Part shown: positions 1 through 7,545 of the stretch, piece after piece
Layout of the letters: every line of letters starts with the position of its first letter
Numbering within the stretch: position 1 is the stretch's first letter
Source of the DNA: Blastococcus_B deserti
GTDB lineage: Bacteria > Actinomycetota > Actinomycetes > Mycobacteriales > Geodermatophilaceae
Length of the DNA: 64,000 nt
NCBI RefSeq assembly: GCF_042682525.1
Contig: NZ_JBHUHP010000001.1
Coordinates: forward strand, 310,001-374,000
Reading direction: 5' to 3'
The notes under the pieces: generated by a model
What the model was told of the DNA's origin: nothing
Database searches by the model: none
What the model saw: the letters and a program-made list of their open reading frames with translations, nothing else
Translations under genes and position numbers: made by a program

Positions 1-2
1 CG

Positions 3-2189
3 CAGCGGCAGGCCGTCGTCCACGAGGGGGGGCCGCTGCTCATCGTCGCCGGCGCCGGGTCGGGCAAGACGCGGGTCCTGGCCCACCGGATCGCCTACCT
101 CCTGGGTGCCCGCCACGTGCAGCCCGGCGAGATCCTGGCGATCACGTTCACCAACAAGGCCGCCGGCGAGATGAAGGAGCGGGTGGCCCAGCTCGTCGGC
201 CCGCGCGCCCGGGCGATGTGGGTCTCGACGTTCCACTCGATGTGCGTGCGCATCCTGCGTGCCGAGGCCGCCAAGCTCGGCCTGAAGTCGTCGTTCACCA
301 TCTACGACCAGGGCGACTCCGTGCGGCTGATGACGATGGTCGCCCGCGACCTCGACCTCGACGCCAAGCGCTATCCCGGCCGCAGCCTCGCCGCCCAGGT
401 CTCCAACCTGAAGAACGAGCTGGTCGACGAGGAGGGCTACGTCCCGCAGACGGCGCCGGAGAAGGTGCTGGCGGAGGCCTACAAGCTCTACCAGCAGCGG
501 CTGCGCCAGGCGCACGCCATGGACTTCGACGACCTGATCATGAACACGGTGCACCTGCTGCAGGCGTTCCCCGACGTCGCCGAGCACTACCGCCGCCGGT
601 TCCGGCACGTGCTGGTGGACGAGTACCAGGACACCAACCACGCCCAGTACGTGCTGGTGCGGGAGCTCGTGGGCCCGGAGGGCGGGCCCGTCTCGCCGGC
701 GGAGCTGTGCGTCGTCGGCGACGCCGACCAGTCAATCTACGCCTTCCGCGGCGCGACGATCCGCAACATCGACGAGTTCGAGCGCGACTACCCACAGGCC
801 ACGACCATCCTGCTGGAGCAGAACTACCGCTCCACCCAGCGGATCCTCAAGGCGGCCAACCAGGTCATCGCGCGCAACACCGGCCGCCGTCCCAAGAACC
901 TCTGGACCGACTCGGGCGATGGCGAGCTGATCGAGGGCTACGTCGCCGACAACGAGCACGACGAGGCCGCCTGGGTCGCCGAGCAGATCGACGCGCTGGT
1001 CGACGAGGGCGTCGCCCAGCCCAAGGACATCGCCGTCTTCTACCGGACCAACAACGCCTCGCGGGTGTTCGAGGAGGTCTTCATCCGGGTCGGCATGCCC
1101 TACAAGGTCGTCGGCGGGGTGCGCTTCTACGAGCGCAAGGAGGTCCGCGACGCGCTGGCCTACCTCAAGGTGGTCGCCAACCCGGCCGACGTCGTCAGCC
1201 TGCGCCGGGTGATCAACACGCCCAAGCGCGGCATCGGTGACCGGGCCGAGGCATGCGTGGAGAACTTCGCCGACCGGGAGCGGATCGCCTTCGCCTCGGC
1301 GCTGCGGCGCTGCTCGGAGATCGGCGACCTCGCCACCCGCTCGCTCAAGGCGATCCAGGAGTTCGTCGCCCTCCTCGAGGAGTTCGAGCGACTCGTCGAG
1401 ACCGGCTCCGGCCCGGCCGCACTGCTGGAGAGCATCCTCGACCGCACCGGCTACCTGGCCGAGCTGCAGGCGAGCACCGACCCCCAGGACGAGGGCCGCG
1501 TCGACAACCTCAACGAGCTCATCTCGGTCGCCGCCGAGTTCGAGGCGGTCAGCCCCGGCGGCACGGTCACCGACTTCCTCGAGCAGGTCTCGCTGGTGGC
1601 CGACGCTGACCAGATCCCGGTGACCGGCGACGACGCGGGCGTGGTCACGATGATGACCCTGCACACGGCCAAGGGGCTGGAGTTCCCGGTCGTTTTCCTC
1701 ACCGGGCTGGAGGACGGCGTCTTCCCACACCTGCGTGCCCTGGGCGACCCTCGGGAGCTGGAGGAGGAGCGCCGGCTGGCCTACGTCGGCATCACCCGCG
1801 CCCGGCAGCGGCTGTTCCTGTCCCGCGCCCAGGTGCGCACCAGCTGGGGGCAGCCGGCCTACAACCCGCCGTCCCGGTTCCTCGACGAGCTGCCGCCCGA
1901 CACCGTGCACTGGTCGCGGCTGGAACCGGCGCCGGCGTCACCTGGCTACGGCTCCGCCCAGTCCCGCGTGGCGGCGACCGGGCTGTCCACCGGCGGGCTG
2001 CGCGGGGGCGCCGGCAACCGGGCGGTGATCTCGGTGGACGTCGGCGACCGGGTCAGCCACGACGCGTTCGGTCTCGGCACGGTCGTCGAGGTCACCGGAG
2101 CCGGGGACAAGGCGCAGGCCACGGTCGACTTCGGCTCCGGCGGCACCAAGCGCCTGGTCCTGCGCTACGCCCCGCTCGTCAAGCTGTGA
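3..2189 (+). CDS. pcrA: ATP-dependent DNA helicase PcrA/UvrD (5' partial)
   Basis: This is a superfamily 1A 3'-5' DNA helicase used in nucleotide excision repair and at stalled transcription or replication complexes. The reading frame is open from the window edge; 728 residues are visible, and the family is usually near 780-830, so only the first several dozen residues are missing. Visible motifs are Walker A GAGSGKT (nt 51-71), motif Ia around TFTNKAAGEM, motif II DEYQDTN (nt 619-639), GDADQSIYAFRGA, QNYRST, and motifs V/VI (TLHTAKGLEF, YVGITRA). The C-terminus (VGDRVSHDAFGLGTVVEV and onward) matches the Tudor-like RNA-polymerase-binding domain of PcrA/UvrD1. In mycobacteria the same gene (uvrD1) lies beside an M23 peptidase gene and sucCD, as here. 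The next gene overlaps its stop by GTGA. Confident. Confidence 0.96.
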   Translation, partial: QRQAVVHEGGPLLIVAGAGSGKTRVLAHRIAYLLGARHVQPGEILAITFTNKAAGEMKERVAQLVGPRARAMWVSTFHSMCVRILRAEAAKLGLKSSFTIYDQGDSVRLMTMVARDLDLDAKRYPGRSLAAQVSNLKNELVDEEGYVPQTAPEKVLAEAYKLYQQRLRQAHAMDFDDLIMNTVHLLQAFPDVAEHYRRRFRHVLVDEYQDTNHAQYVLVRELVGPEGGPVSPAELCVVGDADQSIYAFRGATIRNIDEFERDYPQATTILLEQNYRSTQRILKAANQVIARNTGRRPKNLWTDSGDGELIEGYVADNEHDEAAWVAEQIDALVDEGVAQPKDIAVFYRTNNASRVFEEVFIRVGMPYKVVGGVRFYERKEVRDALAYLKVVANPADVVSLRRVINTPKRGIGDRAEACVENFADRERIAFASALRRCSEIGDLATRSLKAIQEFVALLEEFERLVETGSGPAALLESILDRTGYLAELQASTDPQDEGRVDNLNELISVAAEFEAVSPGGTVTDFLEQVSLVADADQIPVTGDDAGVVTMMTLHTAKGLEFPVVFLTGLEDGVFPHLRALGDPRELEEERRLAYVGITRARQRLFLSRAQVRTSWGQPAYNPPSRFLDELPPDTVHWSRLEPAPASPGYGSAQSRVAATGLSTGGLRGGAGNRAVISVDVGDRVSHDAFGLGTVVEVTGAGDKAQATVDFGSGGTKRLVLRYAPLVKL

Positions 2190-2491
2190 GCGAGATGCCG
2201 GGCGGGTCCCGGTTCACCGTCGTCAGCCTGATAGATCTGCCGCCCGAGTCCGTGACGGCGTTCCAGCGGTACGAGGACGCCGTGCTGCCGCTGCTCCACC
2301 GGCACGACGGTCGGCTCGAACGCCGGCTCCGCACACCCGACGGCACGACCGAGGTGCACGTCCTGTCGTTCTCCTCGGAGGCCGCGTACGGGGGCTATCT
2401 CGATGACCCCCAGCGCGTGGACCACCGGTCGCTGCTGGACGGCGTCGAGCTCACGACCCGCGTGGTGGAGTCCCTGTCCGAGGTCCCCTGA
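2186..2491 (+). CDS. Small dimeric alpha-beta barrel-like protein (DUF1330/ABM-like)
   Basis: A 101-residue soluble protein starting at a GTG that overlaps the helicase stop (GTGA), so it is probably translationally coupled. The pattern of one beta strand (FTVVSLIDL), a long helix (VTAFQRYEDAVLPLLHRHDG), strands (RLERRLRT, EVHVLSF), a helix (SEAAYGGYLDD) and a final strand resembles the ferredoxin-like dimeric barrel of DUF1330 or antibiotic-biosynthesis-monooxygenase proteins. There is no signal peptide or membrane segment. No catalytic residue can be assigned and the substrate is unknown. The family placement comes from fold pattern only and is moderate. Confidence 0.7.
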   Translation: MSEMPGGSRFTVVSLIDLPPESVTAFQRYEDAVLPLLHRHDGRLERRLRTPDGTTEVHVLSFSSEAAYGGYLDDPQRVDHRSLLDGVELTTRVVESLSEVP

Positions 2492-2525
2492 ACCGACCTC
2501 CGGCGCCGCCCGGGGTTCTCCCGGC

Positions 2526-3299
2526 TCAGGCGTCGCGGATGGCGGCGGCGGTCGACCCCGGCTCCAGATGGTGGTCGGCGGCGTCGGGCAGCACCCGCAG
2601 CGTCGCGTTCGGCAGCAGGGCGGCGAGCCGCTCCGTCGCGACGGCCAGCTGGGGCCACGTCCGTCCGCCGCGCATCACGACGGTCGGCACTTCCACGGCG
2701 GCCATCGCCGGCGTCGGCACCGGCATCGTCCGCGTGATCGTGGCGTCGTGGACCACCGACTGGGCCATCGCCTCCAGCTGGGGGAAGAACGGCGCCTGGC
2801 GGATGCCGGCCACCACGTCCGGCGGCAGGCCGATGGCTTCCAGCTGGAAGGTGGTGACGACGTCCGCGGGCCGGCCCTCGTCCACCATCCGCTGCAGCCG
2901 CCGGGGCAGATCCGCCGCGGGGGCGGACGGCTCGTCGTCGAAGCGGAACGGCGGTTCGTAGAGGAAGAGCCGGTCGATCGGCAGCCCGTCCGCCGCCGCC
3001 CGCAGGGCCAGGATCGCGCCGGAGGAGTACCCGAAGACGGTGGCACGACCGCCCGCCACGTCCATCATCGCCCGCAGGTCCTCTACCTCTCGCTCGACCG
3101 CGTAGGGCGGGGTGTTCGAGCTGTCGCCCCGCGCGCGGCGGTCGTAGGTGAAGCAGGTGAACTCATCTGCGAGCAGCGCGGCGATCGGCGCGCACGTGTC
3201 CCGCAGGTTGAACACCCCGGGCACGAACACCAGGGCCGGACCCCGGCCGGCCCGGTCGTAGGCGAGCGTCGTTCCGTCTGCAGCTGTCGTGGTCTCCAT
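2526..3299 (-). CDS. Alpha/beta hydrolase
   Basis: A 257-residue alpha/beta-hydrolase-fold protein. The N-terminal strand-loop pattern (TTLAYDRAGRGPALVFVPG) leads to an oxyanion region, and the nucleophile elbow is GYSSGA (G-x-S-x-G); a likely catalytic histidine lies in ADHHLEPG near the C-terminus. I chose the ATG at 3299, giving METTTAADG, because GGGAGGA lies 8 nt upstream of it; an in-frame start at 3401 would add 34 residues of non-conserved, proline/arginine-rich sequence. It is cytosolic, with no signal peptide. It converges on the upstream small gene and probably has its own promoter. The substrate is not predictable; this subgroup is often annotated as esterase or lactonase-like. 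Confidence 0.85.
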   Translation of the reverse strand: METTTAADGTTLAYDRAGRGPALVFVPGVFNLRDTCAPIAALLADEFTCFTYDRRARGDSSNTPPYAVEREVEDLRAMMDVAGGRATVFGYSSGAILALRAAADGLPIDRLFLYEPPFRFDDEPSAPAADLPRRLQRMVDEGRPADVVTTFQLEAIGLPPDVVAGIRQAPFFPQLEAMAQSVVHDATITRTMPVPTPAMAAVEVPTVVMRGGRTWPQLAVATERLAALLPNATLRVLPDAADHHLEPGSTAAAIRDA

Positions 3300-3427
3300 G
3301 CGGGGTCCTCCCGGTCGAGTGCGTCTTCCGTGGGACCCCGGGCAGGGGAGGAACTCATCGGTCAGCGACCGCACGGCCGCAGGAGGGGCCGGAGCGGTCA
3401 CCGGGCGGGCGCCCGGTCGGCCGACGG

Positions 3428-4213
3428 TCAGATGTGGACGCCGCGCTCGGCCAGCCAGTCCTGGGGGTCCAGGGGCCGACCGTCCATGTCGCCACGGTGA
3501 ATCTCGTAGTGCAGGTGCGGGCCGGTCGAGTAGCCCTCGTTGCCCACCTTCGCGATCTGGTCACCGGCGTGCACGATGTCGCCGGCGGCCACGTCGTAGT
3601 ACCGCATGTGCCCGTAGATGTGGACGTTGCCGTCGGCGTCCTGGATGTAGACGGCGTTGCCGAAGCCCGACACCCGCCCGGCCTTGAGGACGACACCGTC
3701 GGCGGCCGCGTAGATCGGGGTGCCGAGGGGGGCAGCGAGGTCGAGGCCGTAGTGCATCTGACCCCAGCGCATGCAGTAGCAGGTGGTGAGCCGTCCCTGG
3801 GTCGGCAGCACGGTCTTCGGGGCGCGTGCGGCACGGGAGGCGGCCAGCTCGCCCAGCCGGGCCTGCGCCTCCGCCTCGGTGATGCTGCGGCGCACTCCGG
3901 CGTCGCCGCTGAGCGCCAGGTCGGCCGCGACGCCGAGGCCGTAGTCGGACGCGGTGCCGGTCATGTCGTCCGGGCCGGTCACGCCTGGGACGGCGGCCAG
4001 CAGGGCGCCGGCGACGAGGGCGGCGAACCAGAGGTGCGCGCGTCGGCCCGGAGGGTGCGGAACGCGGCGCAGCCGGGAGCGGGGCGCGGCAGGGGGTGTG
4101 GCGGGGGGTGCGGCGTCGGCGATGAGGGGGAGGTCGCCGGGGTCGGTCGCGTCGGCCGGCTCCCGCGCGGCGCCGGGCCGGTCGAGGACCTGCGGCGCAC
4201 TGCTGGGGGACAA
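3428..4213 (-). CDS. Secreted/membrane M23 (LytM) peptidoglycan endopeptidase
   Basis: A zinc metallopeptidase predicted to cut cell-wall peptide cross-links. The 261-residue product has a proline-rich cytoplasmic stretch, one hydrophobic segment (LWFAALVAGALLAAVPGV) that could be a signal anchor, a linker, and a C-terminal LytM domain carrying the motifs HYGLD and HLHYE, which supply the zinc ligands and catalytic histidine. The start is the TTG at 4213, which has GGAAGG 6 nt upstream; upstream in-frame codons would read through the 14-bp tandem repeats and look non-coding. M. tuberculosis has an M23 gene (Rv0950c) in the same place and orientation between uvrD1 and sucC. A promoter-like pair lies at 4339-4366. 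Confidence 0.88.
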   Translation of the reverse strand: MSPSSAPQVLDRPGAAREPADATDPGDLPLIADAAPPATPPAAPRSRLRRVPHPPGRRAHLWFAALVAGALLAAVPGVTGPDDMTGTASDYGLGVAADLALSGDAGVRRSITEAEAQARLGELAASRAARAPKTVLPTQGRLTTCYCMRWGQMHYGLDLAAPLGTPIYAAADGVVLKAGRVSGFGNAVYIQDADGNVHIYGHMRYYDVAAGDIVHAGDQIAKVGNEGYSTGPHLHYEIHRGDMDGRPLDPQDWLAERGVHI

Positions 4214-4338
4214 GGCGCACCTTCCCGGACGAGCGCTTTCCCTGCGAGCCCACCGGACGGCGGCCCACCGGGGGAGCGGCGGCGGCTCAGGACCACCGAC
4301 CCGCGGTGTCCGCCGGTGGTCACCGGCGCCGTGATCGA

Positions 4339-4366
4339 ACCGTAACGATGCGTCAGGGCGCGACAA
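4339..4366 (-). promoter_or_regulatory. Candidate promoter of the M23 peptidase gene
   Basis: On the minus strand TTGTCG (4366-4361) is followed after 16 nt by TACGGT (4344-4339), a fair fit to a vegetative -35/-10 pair. The start site would be near 4332, giving a leader of about 118 nt before the TTG start. Confidence 0.5.
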
Positions 4367-4485
4367 AGCACCCCACGCCACGTGTCGCGATGTGTACGGG
4401 CGGTGAGTAGAGGTGTCGACGCGTCGGCACCCTGACACGGGCCTACGACAGGACGCGGCGACGGCGACCGGCATGCGGGGCCGGG

Positions 4486-4556
4486 ATGCACCGCCCGGGA
4501 TGCACCGCCCGGGATGCACCGCCCGGGATGCACCGCCCGGGATGCACCGCCCCGGG
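4486..4556. repeat. 14-bp tandem repeat, five copies
   Basis: ATGCACCGCCCGGG repeats at 4486, 4500, 4514, 4528 and 4542; the last copy has one extra C. The array lies 10 bases from the stop codon of the lipase gene that runs leftwards into it. Each unit contains the palindrome CCCGGG. Confidence 0.95.
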
Positions 4557-4565
4557 ATGAAGGGG

Positions 4566-5465
4566 TCAGGCGACGGCGGTGACGCCGGCAGCCGCCTGTG
4601 GCGCGGCACGGCGGTGTCCGGCCAGCGTCACGGCGACCTCGTCCACGACCCGTCGGTGCCGGGGCAGGGTCATGTGCCCGACGCCGTGGACGAGCACGTT
4701 GCGCGCCCCGAGATCGGGATGGTCGCACCGCCCGGACGCCGTCGGCAGCACCACCTGGTCGAGGTCGCTGTAGATGGCGGTGATCCGCGTCCGGCACTCC
4801 GGCGCGGGCTCGGCCAGCTCCCGCAGCACGGGCGACCCCGGCCGGAGCTGCCGGATCAACGGCGTCACGGCCGCGTGGGCGAGGATCGAACCCCGGTGCG
4901 GCGTGCCCAGGGTCACCAGGGAGGCGACGCGTCGGTCGCCGCGCTGGCGCTGGACGTGATAGCGGGCGATCAGCCCGCCGAGGCTGTGCCCGACGACGTG
5001 GACGCGGTCGTGGCCGGTCTGCTCGCAGAGGCGCTCGATGCGCGCGCCGAGGTGGGTGGCCCCGCGCGCGACGTCGGTCAGGAACGGGCTGTAGTTCCAG
5101 GTGCCGACGTGGGCGAACCCCCGCCGGCGCAGGCTGCGCTGCATGACCGAGAAGACCGACCGGTTGTCGACCAGGCCGTGCACGAGCAGCACGGGGATCC
5201 GCGCGGCCAGGGGGTCCGCGGCGAACAGCGCGCGGACGGCGGCCGGCTGCTCGCCGGGACGCCGGCGCGGATCGAGCCGCAGCTCCGGTGTCCACGTGCC
5301 CAGCGGGTACATGAGGACGTGCGCGCCCACCCAGGCCAGCTCGGCCAGCCCGCCGGTCAGCGTCGCGGTGGTGCAGAGGCCACGTAGGCCGCCTCGTGGC
5401 CTCGCCTCGGCCGCCGGGGCGGTGTGCAACTCTGGAGCGGGGCCCGGACCAGTTCCTGAGTGCAT
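4566..5465 (-). CDS. Lipase/esterase, alpha/beta hydrolase of the triacylglycerol lipase type
   Basis: A 299-residue alpha/beta hydrolase. PVLLVHGLVDNRSVF holds the oxyanion HG motif, and VVGHSLGGLIARY is the lipase nucleophile elbow (GHSLGG); TLGTPHRGS after it is typical of bacterial lipases of the EstA/LipA kind, and GVGHMTLP supplies the likely catalytic histidine. The N-terminus has a hydrophobic patch (LAELAWVGAHVLMYPLG) that might be a membrane anchor rather than a cleaved signal. GGAAGGGA is correctly spaced upstream of the ATG at 5465. It is divergent from the membrane-protein gene at 5723. A CRP-like palindrome lies about 100 bp upstream. Confidence 0.87.
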   Translation of the reverse strand: MHSGTGPGPAPELHTAPAAEARPRGGLRGLCTTATLTGGLAELAWVGAHVLMYPLGTWTPELRLDPRRRPGEQPAAVRALFAADPLAARIPVLLVHGLVDNRSVFSVMQRSLRRRGFAHVGTWNYSPFLTDVARGATHLGARIERLCEQTGHDRVHVVGHSLGGLIARYHVQRQRGDRRVASLVTLGTPHRGSILAHAAVTPLIRQLRPGSPVLRELAEPAPECRTRITAIYSDLDQVVLPTASGRCDHPDLGARNVLVHGVGHMTLPRHRRVVDEVAVTLAGHRRAAPQAAAGVTAVA

Positions 5466-5562
5466 GTCCGGTCCCTTCCGACTGCGGTCACCGGCAGTGG
5501 CGCTGGGTTCGGCCTCGCGGGTGGGCGGCTATGTGTCCGTTCACCGGACGGTAATGCGCGCG

Positions 5563-5578
5563 TGTGGTGCACGTCACA
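5563..5578. promoter_or_regulatory. CRP-like operator candidate
   Basis: TGTGG-N6-TCACA differs at one position from the CRP/Cmr consensus TGTGA-N6-TCACA. It sits in the divergent region between the lipase (start 98 bp away) and the membrane-protein gene (145 bp away). A match of this length could arise by chance. Confidence 0.4.
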
Positions 5579-5722
5579 CATGGCGTCGCGGAAGAAGTGC
5601 GATCGAGTCCGGTTCGTGACCGGGCCGCGCACGTCCGTGGTCACCCGCCGAGCGGCCGCGGCCGCAGACTGACACCCACGCCAGACACGACCGGCCACGA
5701 ACCGGTGACCGAAGGGGGAACC

Positions 5723-6769
5723 GTGTCCCGCGACGCCCGTCCCGGGTCGACCAGCCGCCGTGTGGCGCCGACGTACCGCCGGCGTGACCCGGTGCGGAGG
5801 ACCCCCTCGGCGCGCCGCGTCGCGCCGCACCCGGGGACGCCACCACCGGGGGAGGGCCTGATCGTCGGCGCCGTCCCCCGGGGCGCGCGGATCACCGGCG
5901 TGCTGCTCGTGCTGGCCGCACTCGCCGGTGCCGCGGCGCCCTTCCCCACCTACCTCGTCGTGGGCGGGGAGGAGCTGTCGTCGGCGAACGGGCTCGGCAG
6001 CGCCCTCATCGCCCTGCTGGTTCCCGCGGTCCACCTGGCGGTGGGCGTCGTCCTGCTGCGCGGTGCCGTCCCGAAGTTCGGCCTGGCCTACGCGGGCGTG
6101 ACCGGAACGCTGGGCGTGGGGCTGCTGATGATCGAGCTCTACCGGGGCAGCAGCTCCACGGCCCGGCCCGGGATCGAGGTGCTCGCCGGGGAACGCGTGC
6201 TCACCAGCGGGGTCGAGGCCGGGCCCGGATGGGTCCTCGGCGTGGTCGCGCTCGCGCTCACCGTGCTCGCCGGCGTCGCCGCCATCGCGTCCTGGGGCCG
6301 CACGGTCATGGTCGACGGAGGAGCGCTCGACCCGGTGCGGTCGGGACTGGCCGGCGCGGCGGTCCTCCTGGGCGTCGCGACGGTGCTCGCGCTGTCCCTG
6401 CCCGCCGCCGACGTGCCCGACCGGCTGGTGACCGATCCGACGACGGGGCTGCAGACCGTCGTGACGCAGGAGGGGCCGCAGGCGCTGCTGGAGCGGCCCG
6501 GGCTGGCGCTGATGGGTGGACTGCTCCTCGCCGGTGCCGTCGTCCTGTGCTCGGTGGTCGCTCCCTCGCTGCGGCCGCGGCTGGCGGCGGTCGGTGGTCT
6601 GCTCGCGGTGGCCGTCACCGTCCTCGTCGCCGCCCTGACCGGTCTCCGTGACGCCGCCGCCTCCGACGAGCTCGAGTGGACGGTGCCCGGCGCCGGATTG
6701 CTGGTCACGGGGCTGGGCTACGCCGTGCTCACGGCACTGGCCTGGCGGCTGCGCCGCGGCCGGTCCTGA
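5723..6769 (+). CDS. Multi-pass membrane protein of unknown function
   Basis: A 348-residue protein with an Arg/Pro-rich cytoplasmic N-terminus of about 55 residues, then roughly seven hydrophobic segments (for example ITGVLLVLAALAGAAAPF, LGSALIALLVPAVHLAVGVVLL, AGVTGTLGVGLLMIELY, VLGVVALALTVLAGVAAIA, GLAGAAVLLGVATVLALSL). The start is the GTG at 5723, preceded by AAGGGGGAA; an open frame continues 53 codons upstream but has no ribosome-binding site there and non-coding composition. I see no catalytic or transport motif. It stands alone between divergent and downstream repeats. Confidence 0.75.
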   Translation: MSRDARPGSTSRRVAPTYRRRDPVRRTPSARRVAPHPGTPPPGEGLIVGAVPRGARITGVLLVLAALAGAAAPFPTYLVVGGEELSSANGLGSALIALLVPAVHLAVGVVLLRGAVPKFGLAYAGVTGTLGVGLLMIELYRGSSSTARPGIEVLAGERVLTSGVEAGPGWVLGVVALALTVLAGVAAIASWGRTVMVDGGALDPVRSGLAGAAVLLGVATVLALSLPAADVPDRLVTDPTTGLQTVVTQEGPQALLERPGLALMGGLLLAGAVVLCSVVAPSLRPRLAAVGGLLAVAVTVLVAALTGLRDAAASDELEWTVPGAGLLVTGLGYAVLTALAWRLRRGRS

Positions 6770-6793
6770 CGGGCCTGGTGACGTACTGGAACG

Positions 6794-6864
6794 GCCCGCT
6801 GCAGGGTCCGCCTCCTGCAGGATCCCGCCGCGAGCGTGCGAGCGGTGGGGGGCAGGGGGTGTTC
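6794..6864 (-). repeat. Intergenic palindromic element, copy 1
   Basis: This carries the family core CCCGCCGCGAGCGTGCGAGC followed by GGTGGGGGGCAG and, to its left, CTGCAGG, so CTGC...CCCGCCGC can pair with GCGGTGGG...GCAG. It lies between two genes that point the same way and may act as a terminator. Confidence 0.8.
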
Positions 6865-6897
6865 TGCGAGTGGGGAGGGGTAGCGGGGTCCTCTCAC

Positions 6898-6903
6898 TAA
6901 GCT
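6898..6903 (+). promoter_or_regulatory. -10 box for leaderless B12-binding protein gene
   Basis: TAAGCT ends 7 nt before the GTG at 6911. That puts the start site on or next to the start codon, and no Shine-Dalgarno sequence is present. Confidence 0.6.
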
Positions 6904-6910
6904 GCCCACC

Positions 6911-7318
6911 GTGGACGAACGCATCCGGGTGGTCATCGCCAAGCCGGGCCTGGACGGGCACGACCGCGGCGCGAAGATCGTGGCGCGCGCCCTGCGCGAC
7001 GCCGGCATGGAAGTGGTCTACACCGGCCTCCACCAGACGCCGGAGCAGATCGTGGAGACGGTGATCCAGGAGGACGCCGACGCCGTCGGGCTGTCGGTGC
7101 TCTCCGGCGCGCACATGACGCTGTTCGCGCGGCTGGCCGAGCTGATGCAGCAGCGCGGGATCGACGACGTCGTCGTCTTCGGGGGCGGGATCATCCCGGA
7201 GGAGGACATCCCGGAGCTCGAGCGCCTCGGCGTCGCCCGCGTCTTCACCCCAGGTGCGACCACCAGCGAGATCGTGGACTGGGTGCGGCAGCACGTGGGG
7301 ACGCCGACCGGCGCCTGA
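6911..7318 (+). CDS. Stand-alone cobalamin (B12)-binding protein, acyl-CoA mutase small-subunit type
   Basis: A 135-residue protein that is entirely a B12-binding Rossmann domain. GLDGHDRGAK holds the DxHxxG motif whose histidine becomes the lower cobalt ligand; SVLSGAH (SxL-type) and FGGGIIP (GG) complete the binding signature. Size and sequence match the small subunits of isobutyryl-CoA or 2-hydroxyisobutyryl-CoA mutases and the C-terminal domain of methylmalonyl-CoA mutase. No large subunit is encoded in this window. The neighbour sucCD acts on succinyl-CoA, the product of methylmalonyl-CoA mutase, so a link is plausible but inferred. The start GTG has no Shine-Dalgarno and follows a -10 box, so the mRNA is probably leaderless. 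Confidence 0.88.
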   Translation: MDERIRVVIAKPGLDGHDRGAKIVARALRDAGMEVVYTGLHQTPEQIVETVIQEDADAVGLSVLSGAHMTLFARLAELMQQRGIDDVVVFGGGIIPEEDIPELERLGVARVFTPGATTSEIVDWVRQHVGTPTGA

Positions 7319-7352
7319 GAAGGGACCCCCTGCCCCGCCGCGGCTCGGCGCA
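7317..7352 (+). repeat. Degenerate partial palindromic element
   Basis: GAAGGGACCCCCTGCCCCGCCGCGGCTCGGCGC resembles the left half of the intergenic palindromic family in the opposite orientation from copy 1. The match is partial. Confidence 0.45.
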
Positions 7353-7450
7353 CGGTCGACTCCTCATCGGCGGCGATCGGGAGATGCGGCGGGGCCGGCG
7401 TGCGGGCAGCGCGCCCCGCGGGGCCCCGGGTGGCGCCCGGAGTGCTGCAA

Positions 7451-7476
7451 CAGGGTGACGCACCCTGTGATGCGTC
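7451..7476. promoter_or_regulatory. Overlapping inverted repeats upstream of sucC
   Basis: CAGGGT-GACGC-ACCCTG (7451-7467) is a perfect 6-bp-arm palindrome, and GACGCA-N8-TGCGTC (7457-7476) overlaps it. It lies 70-95 bp upstream of the sucC start and could be an operator. No regulator can be named. Confidence 0.35.
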
Positions 7477-7531
7477 CCACGCCTTCCCGCTCCCTGCAAC
7501 GCCCGAGGGGGCGACGTGGTTACGGGCGGGC

Positions 7532-7537
7532 TACGGT
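7532..7537 (+). promoter_or_regulatory. -10 box for sucC
   Basis: TACGGT ends 8 nt before the sucC GTG at 7546, consistent with a leaderless sucCD transcript. Confidence 0.55.
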
Positions 7538-7545
7538 GCCTGTTC

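Larger units (their letters stand above)
4214..4565. other. Gene-free interval between lipase and M23 peptidase genes
   Basis: This 352-base stretch holds the promoter and about 118-nt leader of the M23 gene, an array of 14-bp tandem repeats at 4486-4556, and nothing I can read as a gene. The long open frames crossing it on both strands are caused by high GC and by the repeats. Confidence 0.7.

Noticed and set aside
732..1910. 392-codon open frame on the minus strand inside pcrA
   Set aside because: It mirrors a conserved helicase gene, has no known motif and reflects high third-position GC.
4214..4345. c-di-AMP (ydaO-type) riboswitch upstream of the M23 peptidase gene
   Set aside because: The location is typical for one in actinobacteria, but I could not find the conserved core segments in the leader.
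5357..7294. 645-codon minus-strand frame
   Set aside because: It runs opposite the membrane-protein and B12-binding genes and has the Gln/His/Arg-rich composition of an antisense shadow.
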